A DNA stretch of 64,000 nt from DALYLB01 sp033763135 (GTDB lineage Bacteria > Acidobacteriota > Blastocatellia > RBC074). Below the pieces are notes generated by a model. It did not search any database. It worked only from the letters and a program-made list of their open reading frames with translations, and had not been told where the DNA came from. How positions within the stretch are numbered: position 1 is the stretch's first letter; each line of letters opens with the position of its first letter. The stretch lies in the NCBI GenBank assembly GCA_033763135.1, contig JANRKY010000286.1:41481-105480 (forward strand). Direction: 5' to 3'. This document shows, piece after piece, positions 44,100-54,939 of this stretch. Both the position numbers and the translations under genes were made by a program.

Positions 44100-44114
44100 T
44101 TGACATTGAATGTC
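44100..44114 (+). promoter_or_regulatory. TTGACA with overlapping palindrome upstream of the metal-efflux operon
   Basis: TTGACA (44100-44105) overlaps the perfect palindrome GACATT-G-AATGTC (44102-44114), about 100 bases before the channel gene. A -35 box covered by an operator would suit metal-regulated repression. No clear -10 box follows at 17 bases and no regulator gene is adjacent. The remainder of the gap 43975-44215 holds imperfect inverted repeats only. Confidence 0.3.
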
Positions 44115-44215
44115 GATTCGAGGTTCGCCTGACGGGGTTTGTTTGGGCGGCGAAGCGTGTGCTACAAACAAGACCTCGCAATTCAAATAAGAGTGACGAA
44201 CAGAAATTCGGAGCG

Positions 44216-45562
44216 ATGTTGAAGAACGGAGCAAAGTGGAGCGCCGTGTTCGGGCTCTGTCTGCTGGGGGCGATGATCGTCCGCGGGCAGGAGGGGCCGG
44301 CGCGAAAGTGGACGCTGGCGGAGGCGATCGTCTCGGCGAAGCGGGATCATCCGTTGATCGTGGCGGCGCGGCAGCGCGTGGCGATGGCGGAGGCGGAGCA
44401 ATTGGAGGCGGGGCTGCGGCCGAATCCGAGCCTGTACGTCAGCGGAGAGAATTTTCCGATCACGGGGACGCGGCTTCCGTTCGATTTCGGGAGCAGCATC
44501 GACTGGTTCGCGGTCTATTCGCACACCTTCGAGACGGCGAACAAGCGGCAGTTGCGCGCCTCGTATGCGGAGCGCAACGTGGCGGCGATGCAGGCGGAGG
44601 CGGCGGCCGTCGAGCGGGGGATTCTGTACGAGGTGAAGGCGGCCTATCATCGGGTGGCGATCGCGAAGCTGCGCGGCTCGCTGCTCGGCGAGCATCTCAA
44701 CAACCTGAATCAGCTGGTCGGCTTGAATGAAGTCCGGGTGCGCGAGGGATACACGGCCGAGGGCGATCTGATCAAGGTTCGGCTGGAGAAGCAGCGCGTC
44801 GAGTATCAGCTGCGCGGCTCCGCGCTGGAGTATGAGCGCGCGCGAATCGAGCTCCTGCGGGCGATGGGCGCCGGTTCGTACGAGGCGAGCGAGACCGGCT
44901 TCGACGTCGTCGAGGAGCTGGACAATTCCCCGGCGATGATCGATCCGGCGCTGCTGCGCGAGGCGGCCATGAAGCTGCCGCAGTTGGAGGCGGGCCGCGC
45001 GATGGTCGAGCGCGCGCAGGCGCAGCTCCGGTTGGAGCAGGCGCGGACGCGCCCCGATCTCACCTTCAACGTCGGCTATAAGCGAAACAGCGGCGACAAC
45101 ACGCTGGTGGCGGGGGTGACCGTGCCGCTGCCGGTCTATAACCGCAATCAGGCGCAGATCTCGCGCGCGGAGGCCGCGCTCGCCGCGGCCGAGGCCGAGA
45201 TGCGCCATGCGCGGAATCTGGTGCTGGCCGAACTGGCGGCCGCCGAGCGCGCGGTTCGGATGAACCAGCAGCAGATCGAACTGCTGCGCGCCGATTTTCT
45301 GCTGCGCGCGGATGAATCGCGCAGCATCTCGCTGGCCGCGTATCGCGAGGGCGCCGTGGATCTGCTCGTGCTGCTCGATGCGCAGCGCGTCCGCGCGCAG
45401 GCGCAGGAGTTCTATTTCCAGGCCCTCTACGATTATCAGCTTTCGATTCATGAACTGGAGCGCGCCGCGGGAATCGATCGGCTCCCGCGCCGGACGCCGG
45501 GCGCGCAGGCGACCGAGCAAGCTCCCGAACAATCTCCCAAACCGGTTGGCAATGGAAAATAA
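44216..45562 (+). CDS. czcC: Outer-membrane channel of a heavy-metal efflux system (CzcC/CusC-like)
   Basis: The 448-residue protein has a signal peptide (VFGLCLLGAMIVRGQE) and two OEP repeats with coiled-coil helices (AEAEQLEAGLRPNPSLYVSGENFP; NQAQISRAEAALAAAEAEMRHARN). The GLRPNPSL and SIDWFAVYSHTFETANKR segments are typical of CzcC-type channels. It exports metal ions drawn from the periplasm. ATG 44216 has GGAG very close upstream. It overlaps the adaptor gene by 11 bases. Confidence 0.87.
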   Translation: MLKNGAKWSAVFGLCLLGAMIVRGQEGPARKWTLAEAIVSAKRDHPLIVAARQRVAMAEAEQLEAGLRPNPSLYVSGENFPITGTRLPFDFGSSIDWFAVYSHTFETANKRQLRASYAERNVAAMQAEAAAVERGILYEVKAAYHRVAIAKLRGSLLGEHLNNLNQLVGLNEVRVREGYTAEGDLIKVRLEKQRVEYQLRGSALEYERARIELLRAMGAGSYEASETGFDVVEELDNSPAMIDPALLREAAMKLPQLEAGRAMVERAQAQLRLEQARTRPDLTFNVGYKRNSGDNTLVAGVTVPLPVYNRNQAQISRAEAALAAAEAEMRHARNLVLAELAAAERAVRMNQQQIELLRADFLLRADESRSISLAAYREGAVDLLVLLDAQRVRAQAQEFYFQALYDYQLSIHELERAAGIDRLPRRTPGAQATEQAPEQSPKPVGNGK

Positions 45563-46844
45563 CGAAGAACAGACGAGCAACGTCGAGAGCCGTTCCGCGG
45601 GGCGGGGCCGTCCTCTGCTGCTTGCGGGCGGCCTGATGCTCGCGATCCTCGCGCTCGGCATTCTGCTGGGGCGGACCTGGTTCGCGAAGAACGAGAGCGC
45701 GGCGGCGCAGCCCGCCCCCGCCGAAAAGAGCGCCGAACCCGCGGAGGCCGCAGAGACCGCCGCAAAGCATGTGCATCTCTCGGCCGAGGCGATTCGCAGC
45801 GCCCGGATCGAGATCGGCGAGGTCGGCATGCACGCCTTCGCCGCGTCGCTCGATGTGCCGGGCCGCCTGGCCATCAATGAAGACAATGCCGCCCGGGTCG
45901 GCACCTTCGTCACCGGTCGCATTACCCGCGTGCTGGCAACCGTCGGCGATTTTGTCCGAAAGGGACAGCCGCTGATCTATCTGCACAGCCACGAACTCGT
46001 CGATGCACGCGGCGACGCCGACAAGGCCCGCGCCAAGGTCACCGAGAAGGAGAAGGCCCTCGCCTACGCCAAAGCCGAAGCCGAGCGCGCCGACCGCCTG
46101 CTCGAAGCCAAGGCCATCTCGCGTCGCGAACAGGCCCTGGCCGCGGCCAATGTGTCGGCCGCGGCGGCCGAACTCGAACACGCGCGCGCTGAACTGACGC
46201 GCGCCGCCGAGTTTCTCGAACACCTGACCGTCCCGCACGACAGCCACGACGACATCGTCATCTATGCCCCGATCTCCGGCATCGTCCTCAAGCGAAGCGT
46301 CACGCTCGGCACCGTCGCCAGCGAGGCCGACGAACTGATGATGCTCGCCAATCTCGACACCCTCTGGGCGATCGCCGAGGTCCCGCAGCAGCAGGCCGCT
46401 CTCGTCCGCCGCGGACAGGCCGTCGAGATGAAGGTCAGCGGCTTCGGCGACGCGAAATTCAGCGGCCGCGTCGTCCATATCGGTGAACAGCTCAATCCCG
46501 AAACCCGCACCATGCAGGTTCGCTGCCTCGTCCAGAATCCGCGCGGCGCGCTTCGCCCCGAGATGTTCGCGAACATGAACATCGGCGGCGCCAGCGGCAA
46601 TGCCGCCGCTTCGCCCAGCGTCGTCGCCATCCCGCGCGACGCGCTCCAGGATCTGCAGGGCGAACGCGTCGTCTTTCTCGCCCTCGACGACGGGCGCTTC
46701 GAAAAGAAGGTCGTTCAACCCGGCCGCGAGCAGAACGGAATGATCGAGATTCTCGGCGGCCTCCCGCCCGGCGCCCGCATCGTCACGCGGGGCGGCTTCT
46801 TCATCAAAACCGAATTCATGCGCAGCTCCATGGCCGAAGAATAA
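45552..46844 (+). CDS. czcB: Heavy-metal efflux adaptor (CzcB/CusB-like membrane fusion protein)
   Basis: The 430-residue protein has one N-terminal membrane helix (LLLAGGLMLAILALGILLG), lipoyl halves (GRITRVLATVGDFVRKGQPLIYLHS; IYAPISGIVLKRSVTLGTVA), an Ala/Glu-rich coiled-coil hairpin between them, and beta-barrel and membrane-proximal domains. No Met-rich N-terminal copper site as in CusB is visible; one KHVHLS segment could bind metal. It links the channel and the RND pump of the same operon. Confidence 0.9.
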   Translation: MENNEEQTSNVESRSAGRGRPLLLAGGLMLAILALGILLGRTWFAKNESAAAQPAPAEKSAEPAEAAETAAKHVHLSAEAIRSARIEIGEVGMHAFAASLDVPGRLAINEDNAARVGTFVTGRITRVLATVGDFVRKGQPLIYLHSHELVDARGDADKARAKVTEKEKALAYAKAEAERADRLLEAKAISRREQALAAANVSAAAAELEHARAELTRAAEFLEHLTVPHDSHDDIVIYAPISGIVLKRSVTLGTVASEADELMMLANLDTLWAIAEVPQQQAALVRRGQAVEMKVSGFGDAKFSGRVVHIGEQLNPETRTMQVRCLVQNPRGALRPEMFANMNIGGASGNAAASPSVVAIPRDALQDLQGERVVFLALDDGRFEKKVVQPGREQNGMIEILGGLPPGARIVTRGGFFIKTEFMRSSMAEE

Positions 46845-46858
46845 TTCATGCAGGAAGA

Positions 46859-46949
46859 GAAAAACGGAACAAACGGAAATCACGGAACAAACGGAGTCAA
46901 ACAAGCTGATGCTCCGTTTGTTCCGTGATTTCCGTTTGTTCCGTTTTTC
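46859..46949. repeat. ACGGAACAA-word inverted repeat
   Basis: Arms 46859-46896 and 46912-46949 are about 38 bp of tandem ACGGAACAA / ACGGAAATC words and their exact complement. The hairpin lies 15 bases past the adaptor stop codon and 21 before the RND pump start, so it may tune expression within the operon. Confidence 0.85.
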
Positions 46950-46970
46950 TTCTTCCTCCCCCGGAAAGCA

Positions 46971-50048
<3,078 letters not shown>

Positions 50049-50064
50049 TGCGCCAATGGAAGAG

Positions 50065-50237
50065 CCTCACGCGAAGACGCGAAGGCGCGAAGCAGAGTGA
50101 AGATGAGTCTTCTTCGCGTCTTTGTTTTCGACTCAAGAGCTTATGCGAAACGCGCATTTTGTCCTCAGAAGAAGACGCGAAGAATGAAGGAAATGAGTCC
50201 TTCTCCGTCTTCGCGCTTTCGCGCCTTCGCGTGAGGC
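50065..50237. repeat. GCCTCACGCG inverted repeat (family C)
   Basis: Arms starting GCCTCACGCGAAGACGCG and ending with its near complement enclose a shorter inverted pair built from TTCTTCGCGTCTT-type words. It fills the 287-bp gap between the metal pump and the S9 peptidase. The inner core of the 9361-9629 element is the same family. Confidence 0.8.
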
Positions 50238-50335
50238 CTTCTTTCGCCTCTCGCCCATTTGCCATCGCCATCTCGATATGTTCGATTTAGAATGCGCCTT
50301 CGTTTCCCGCAAATCGACTGTCACTGGGAGGGAGA

Positions 50336-52471
50336 ATGAAACGAAGCGCGATCTTCTTGTCGCTCGCCCTGTGCGCCGCCTTCGTCGCCGGCGCCACGCA
50401 CGCAACACAACAACCGCAAACCATGATCACCAAACCACCCGTAGCGAAACGAATCCCGAAAAAGACCGAGGTTCACGGCTATACGCTGATCGATGACTAT
50501 TTCTGGCTCCGCGACGACAAACGCGAGAACCCGGAAGTCCTCGACTATCTCAAGGCCGAAACCGAATACGCCGACGCCTGGATGAAACCCACCGCGAAGT
50601 TTCAACAGGCGCTCTATCAGGAGATGCTCGGCCGCATCAAGGAGACCGATGAACAGGTCCCCTACAAACAGGGCGACTATTTCTATTATTCCCGCACCGA
50701 ACAGGGCAAACAGTACCCCATCCTCTGTCGCCGCAAGGGAAGCCTCACGGCCCCCGAAGAGGTGACCATCGATATGAACAAGATGGCCGAGGGACAGAAA
50801 TTCTTCAGCCTCGGCGCCTATCAGGTCAGCCCCGACGGCAACCGGCTCGCCTTCTCGACCGACCTCGTCGGATATCGACAGTACAAGCTCCACGTCAAGG
50901 ACCTCGCCACCGGCGGCATCATCGAGAACATCGCCGAACGCGTCACCTCGATCGCCTGGGCCAACGACAACAAGACCGTCTTCTATACCCAGGAAGATCC
51001 CGTCGCCAAGCGCTCCCACAAGTTCTATCGCCACGCGCTCGGCGGCGCGACCCACGACCTCCTCTTCGAAGAGACCGACGAACTCTATCGCGTCTATGCC
51101 GCCGCTACCCGCAGCAAGGGCTTCGTGATGATGGTCTCGGCCAGCTCCACGACCAGCGAGATCCGCTATCTTTCCGCCGACAAACCCGGCGGCAAACTCA
51201 ATCTCTTTCTCCCCCGCCGCGAGAATCACGAATATTACGTCGATCACATCGGCGACAATTTCTATATCCGCACGAATGACCAGGGCAAGAATTTCCGCCT
51301 CGCGTCGACTCCCGTCAAAGCCATCGCCCCGAAGAACTGGACGGAGCTCCTCCCCCATCGCAAGGAGGTCATGCTCGAAGACATCGACTGCTTCTCCGAT
51401 CATTACGTCGCCGTCGAGCGCGAGAACGGCATTCCGAAACTGCGGATTACCGACCTCGCGACGGGGAAGTTTCATTACATCTCGTTCCCCGAGCCGGTCT
51501 ATGTCGCCTATCCCAGTTCGAACGCGGAGTTCGCGACGACGAAATACCGCTTCGCCTATGAGTCGATGGTGACGCCCGGCTCGGTCTTCGATTACGACCT
51601 CAAGACGCATCGGCGCAAACTGCTCAAGCAGCAGCCCGTGCTCGGCGGATACGATCCGACGAAGTACAAGTCGGAGCGGATCTATGCGACGGCGGCCGAT
51701 GGCGTCAAGGTGCCGATCTCGCTCGTCTATCGCAAGGGCCGCAAGCGCGCGGCGGGGAATCCGACGCTGCTCGAAGGGTATGGCTCGTACGGCATCTCGA
51801 ACGACATCGACTTCTCCTCGCAGCGTCTGAGCCTGCTCGATCGCGGCTTTGTCTACGCCGTCGCGCACATCCGCGGCGGCGGCGACCTCGGCAAGGACTG
51901 GCACGATCAGGGCAAGATGCTGGTCAAGAAGAACACCTTCACCGACTTCATCGCCTGCGGCGAACACCTGCTCGCGAAGAAGTACGCCGCGAAGGACAGC
52001 CTCGTCATCACCGGCGGCAGCGCCGGCGGCCTGTTGATGGGCGCGGTCGCGAACATGCGGCCGGACCTGTTCAAGACGGTCGTCTCCTATGTCCCCTTCG
52101 TCGACGTCGTCAACACGATGCTCGACACCTCGCTTCCGCTCACGGTCGGCGAGTACCTCGAATGGGGCAACCCGAACGACAAGGCCGCCTTTGATTACAT
52201 GCGCAGTTACTCGCCCTACGACAACATCGAGGCGAAAGCCTATCCGACGATGCTCGTCCGCACCTCGCTCCACGGCAGCCAGGTCGGTTATTTTGAACCC
52301 GCGAAGTACGTCGCCAGGCTCCGCGCCCTCAAGACCGACAAGAACCCCCTGTTATTCAAGGTCAAACTCGAACCCGGCGGCCACGGCGGCGCCTCGGGAA
52401 GATACGACCGCCTGAAGGACACCGCCTACGACTACGCCTTCATCCTCCGCCAGTTCGGCGTGACGAAATAG
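50336..52471 (+). CDS. Exported S9A peptidase (oligopeptidase B-like) lacking the catalytic Asp
   Basis: The 711-residue product has a signal peptide (SAIFLSLALCAAFVAGATHA). It then has the S9A layout: N-terminal extension (HGYTLIDDYFWLRDD), beta-propeller, and C-terminal alpha/beta hydrolase domain. Ser562 lies in GGSAGG and His683 in GGHGG. The catalytic Asp should be 85 residues after the Ser, as in E. coli PtrB (Ser532/Asp617/His652). Here the loop reads LHGSQVGYFEPAK, so position 647 is Gly. It may be inactive, slow or changed in function. The rest of the domain is intact, with no frameshift. Confidence 0.88.
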   Translation: MKRSAIFLSLALCAAFVAGATHATQQPQTMITKPPVAKRIPKKTEVHGYTLIDDYFWLRDDKRENPEVLDYLKAETEYADAWMKPTAKFQQALYQEMLGRIKETDEQVPYKQGDYFYYSRTEQGKQYPILCRRKGSLTAPEEVTIDMNKMAEGQKFFSLGAYQVSPDGNRLAFSTDLVGYRQYKLHVKDLATGGIIENIAERVTSIAWANDNKTVFYTQEDPVAKRSHKFYRHALGGATHDLLFEETDELYRVYAAATRSKGFVMMVSASSTTSEIRYLSADKPGGKLNLFLPRRENHEYYVDHIGDNFYIRTNDQGKNFRLASTPVKAIAPKNWTELLPHRKEVMLEDIDCFSDHYVAVERENGIPKLRITDLATGKFHYISFPEPVYVAYPSSNAEFATTKYRFAYESMVTPGSVFDYDLKTHRRKLLKQQPVLGGYDPTKYKSERIYATAADGVKVPISLVYRKGRKRAAGNPTLLEGYGSYGISNDIDFSSQRLSLLDRGFVYAVAHIRGGGDLGKDWHDQGKMLVKKNTFTDFIACGEHLLAKKYAAKDSLVITGGSAGGLLMGAVANMRPDLFKTVVSYVPFVDVVNTMLDTSLPLTVGEYLEWGNPNDKAAFDYMRSYSPYDNIEAKAYPTMLVRTSLHGSQVGYFEPAKYVARLRALKTDKNPLLFKVKLEPGGHGGASGRYDRLKDTAYDYAFILRQFGVTK

Positions 52472-52475
52472 GCGC

Positions 52476-52797
52476 TCCCCGCATGTAGTCCCGCCTTCAG
52501 GCGGCCGCTCGCGCACGCGGGGAATTCATCGAAGCCCGGAGCATCCGCATTCGCCTCCCGGCGAACGGCCGCCGCGTGAATGCGGAGCTCCGAGCGCGGG
52601 CGCGTCCCGCTTTTTTTTTCTTGCCCCGCACGCCCGAAATCCGTACCCTGATCGCTCCCAACACGAAGCCCGATAGAACGCGCGGGCCATTCCATTTCAT
52701 CAGTCACCGCGCAAAATTACCCACTCACGGCCCCCGCATGTAGTTCCACCTTCAGGCGGCTGCTCGCGCCTGCAGAGACTTCATCGAAGCCCGGAGC
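52476..52797. repeat. Two direct repeats flanking an intergenic segment at the edge of the CRISPR locus
   Basis: Copy 1 (about 52476-52548) and copy 2 (about 52732-52797) share CCCGCATGTAGT, then CTTCAGGCGGC, then TTCATCGAAGCCCGGAGC, with a few differences. They are directly repeated about 255 bp apart in the 444-bp gap 52472-52915. No gene is seen between them. They could be remnants of a small element or of a duplication. Confidence 0.65.
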
Positions 52798-52915
52798 CAC
52801 CCGGCAATGGCCCATCCGCGAGAGGCCGCCGTGGAACCGCGGGCGCGGATTTTTTCAATACTTCTTCAACTGTGAAGTTATTTTTCAGACCACTCTTGGT
52901 AAAACCGGTTCACGT

Positions 52916-53923
52916 ATGAAAAAGAAAAAGGAACGAGAACATTTGCGGGACCTGGAGCGCGTCTTCTGGATCGACCATCAGATCCGGGCGGAACGGTTTC
53001 CCAATGCGACTACTATCGCCAAACATTTCGAAATCACGACGCGAACAGCGCAGACCACCCTCGAGTTCATGCGCGACCGGCTGCGGATGCCGCTCGAATA
53101 CTCCGCCGACAAACGCGGCTGGTATTACAGCGAACCCACCTACAGCCTGCCGGCCGTCGAACTGACGGAAGGCGACCTGATCGCGATTCTGCTGGTCGAA
53201 AAGTTTTCGCGCCAGTATCGCGGGACCGCCATCGCCGAACAGGTCCAGACATCCTTCTCGAAAGTTCTCGACGCGATGACCGACGTCGTTTCGCTCGATC
53301 TTTCCGCGCTCTCCGACGCCTATTCTTTCGAAGCCGCCGCGACGACCGACCTCGACCCGAACGTCTTCACGACTGTGGGCCGCGCGATCCGCGAGCGCCG
53401 CACGATCGAGATGGTCTATTTCGCCGCCACGCGAGGCAAGGTGGAACGCCGACGCATCAACCCCCTCCACCTCCGAAATCACCTCGGCGAATGGTATCTG
53501 ATCGCCTGGGACCATTTGCGCGAAGCCTTCCGGGTCTTCCTCGTCTCCCGCATTCAGGAACTCTCGGTATTGGAGGACGGTTTCGAGGTCCCGCCCGGCT
53601 TCACCCCACAGGAATATCTCCATTCGAGCTTCGGCATGATGCTCGGCGCCGAGCCCCAGTGCGTCGTCGTGATCTTCGACGAATATCAGGCCCGCTGGAT
53701 CCGCGAACGCGGCAAATTTCACGCGACCGAAGAGAGGGAAGAACTCCCCGGCGGCCGCCTGCAATTGACGATGACCGTGACCAATTTGTACGGCGTCAAG
53801 CGCTTCATCATGCAGTATGGCGCCCACGCCGAAGTCGTTGAGCCTGAAGAGTTGAGGGATTCAGTCGGTAGGGAAGCGCAGGAAATACTCCAACGCTATT
53901 CATCAAGAAAGGAAAACGCCTGA
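52916..53923 (+). CDS. WYL-domain transcriptional regulator
   Basis: The 335-residue protein has an N-terminal winged helix (RFPNATTIAKHFEITTRTAQTTLEFMRDRL), a linker with ADKRGWYYSEP, then a WYL domain (RRRINPLHLRNHLGEWYLIAWDH) and a C-terminal WCX-like extension. WYL domains bind nucleic acid or nucleotide ligands, and such regulators often sit beside CRISPR-cas or defence genes. It is on the same strand as the cas operon, 169 bases upstream of the first small gene. Its last codons and stop overlap the second repeat remnant of the mini-CRISPR. Base composition is host-like, unlike the cas genes. Confidence 0.88.
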   Translation: MKKKKEREHLRDLERVFWIDHQIRAERFPNATTIAKHFEITTRTAQTTLEFMRDRLRMPLEYSADKRGWYYSEPTYSLPAVELTEGDLIAILLVEKFSRQYRGTAIAEQVQTSFSKVLDAMTDVVSLDLSALSDAYSFEAAATTDLDPNVFTTVGRAIRERRTIEMVYFAATRGKVERRRINPLHLRNHLGEWYLIAWDHLREAFRVFLVSRIQELSVLEDGFEVPPGFTPQEYLHSSFGMMLGAEPQCVVVIFDEYQARWIRERGKFHATEEREELPGGRLQLTMTVTNLYGVKRFIMQYGAHAEVVEPEELRDSVGREAQEILQRYSSRKENA

Positions 53924-54015
53924 CGGCATCAATGGAAATTTACTTAAAAAAACTGAGAGAGCCCTTGCCCCTGAGTTTTTGCTCAACGCCTACGCTTCGG
54001 CATCTGTGCTCCAAA
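53909..54015 (-). ncRNA. Degenerate one-spacer mini-CRISPR upstream of the cas operon (CreR/CreA-like candidate)
   Basis: On the minus strand the first remnant (54004 down to 53979) matches array repeat positions 15-35 at all 21 bases, apart from a 4-base insertion (GCGT) in the hairpin loop. It ends GTTGAGCAA instead of GTTGAGCAC. The second remnant (53931 to 53915) matches positions 14-30 at 15 of 17 bases. If both are placed in full 36-base register, 34 bases (53978-53945) lie between them, equal to the array spacer size of 34-38. A possible minus-strand promoter (TTGCCT at 54046-54041, 18 bases, TATTTT at 54022-54017) would start transcription at about 54010, just before remnant 1. A T7 run lies in the spacer-like part. 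Confidence 0.75.
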
Positions 54016-54023
54016 GAAAATAC

Positions 54024-54064
54024 TTGCAAATGAAATAAAAAGGCAATACCCTACCCCTGTGCTT
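54024..54064 (+). promoter_or_regulatory. Candidate cas operon promoter with overlapping self-target for the mini-CRISPR
   Basis: TTGCAA (54024-54029), 17 bases, TACCCT (54047-54052) is the best promoter-like pair upstream of the zinc-ribbon gene and cas6. On the minus strand, directly after a TTC (54067-54065), the sequence AAGCACAGGGGTAGGG (54064-54049) agrees with the first 16 bases of the mini-CRISPR spacer-like segment at 12 positions. Mismatches are at 3, 5, 12 and 14. A crRNA-like guide binding here would cover the promoter. Confidence 0.4.
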
Positions 54065-54092
54065 GAATGAAACTAAGGAGAAAGGGTGCAGG

Positions 54093-54299
54093 GTGGAAAT
54101 AATCAGCTGCGTTCATTGCCAAACCATCGAAGACGGTGAACTCGTCTGGGGAATTGGTACGACTGTACTCCTTTCGGACATTGATTTGACTGTGGCCACT
54201 TGCCCTAACTGCCAAACTGTGTTGCAAGAATGGGAAGAGGTTGCAGTCGGTTGTTCGGTGTCATCGCGCCCTTTGCAGCATCACACCGCAGGGGCTTGA
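54093..54299 (+). CDS. Small zinc-ribbon-like protein at the head of the cas operon
   Basis: The 68-residue frame has two CxxC knuckles, CVHC near residue 6 and CPNC near residue 37, as in a zinc ribbon, and an acidic middle (TIEDGELVWGIG). I do not recognise a family. GTG 54093 was chosen because AAGGAG lies 12 bases upstream; a TTG at 54063 would add ten residues without a ribosome site. It ends 10 bases before cas6, so cotranscription is likely. It may be a Cas accessory, a regulator or a toxin of a CreTA-like module; nothing proves any of these. Confidence 0.5.
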   Translation: MEIISCVHCQTIEDGELVWGIGTTVLLSDIDLTVATCPNCQTVLQEWEEVAVGCSVSSRPLQHHTAGA

Positions 54300-54309
54300 G
54301 GGTTTTAAC

Positions 54310-54939
54310 ATGATTCACGTTGAATTGAAATTTCCTGTCCTCGGCGAGTTGGCGCCTTCGGATCATGGCTACTATCTCTATTCAGCTATCGCACACATCG
54401 TTCCTGATGTGCATGAGGCCGATTGGCTTGCAATCGAGACGCTTCCCGGCACTGCTCGCGGAGACGGCATTACGCAACTCGATCAGAGCGCCGGCCTGAA
54501 AATTCGTCTTCCTCAGGATCGTGTTCCCCTGTTGTTGAAGCTCGCCGGCAAGCGACTCGAACTTGACGGGCATGTCATTCGCCTTGGAGCGCCCCAAATC
54601 TCGCTGCTCAACCCGTCTTCTGCGCTTTATGCGCGAATCGTCACCATCAAAGGCTTCACCGAGCCCGAGCCCTTTCTCGACGCAGTCTGTCGCAAACTCG
54701 ATGAACTCGGGGTCAAGGGAGAACCCGTCGTCGGGCCGCGGCGTGTCGTGAAAGTCGGCAATCACAAGATAGTTGGCTTTGCCATTGCGATACACGACTT
54801 GAGCGATGAAGGCTCAATTCTCTTGCAAGAACATGGACTTGGCGGACGACGGCGTATGGGGTGCGGAATCTTCTTTCCAATTGCGATTGATCGAGTTATT
54901 GGCCAGCCTCCAAACAGAATAGAGGATGTGAGCAAATGA
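54310..54939 (+). CDS. cas6: Cas6 crRNA endonuclease, MYXAN type (Cmx6)
   Basis: The 209-residue RAMP-fold protein matches the MYXAN Cas6 pattern: SDHGYYLYSAIAHIVPDVHE near the start, VTIKGFTEPEPFLDAV in the middle and the glycine-rich loop LQEHGLGGRRRMGCGIFFP near the C-terminus. His in HGYYLY is a candidate catalytic residue. It would cut the repeat RNA at the base of its hairpin. ATG 54310 has GAGGG seven bases upstream. Its stop codon overlaps the cas3 start. Confidence 0.88.
   Translation: MIHVELKFPVLGELAPSDHGYYLYSAIAHIVPDVHEADWLAIETLPGTARGDGITQLDQSAGLKIRLPQDRVPLLLKLAGKRLELDGHVIRLGAPQISLLNPSSALYARIVTIKGFTEPEPFLDAVCRKLDELGVKGEPVVGPRRVVKVGNHKIVGFAIAIHDLSDEGSILLQEHGLGGRRRMGCGIFFPIAIDRVIGQPPNRIEDVSK

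Noticed and set aside
53909..54015. Reading the mini-CRISPR on the plus strand (remnant 2 first)
   Set aside because: The 5' handle is kept only in the 53979-54004 remnant and the promoter-like pair is on the minus strand; the plus-strand reading also conflicts with the repeat hairpin direction.
54067..54110. ATG at 54067 as start of the small zinc-ribbon gene
   Set aside because: It is out of frame with the CxxC-bearing sequence.
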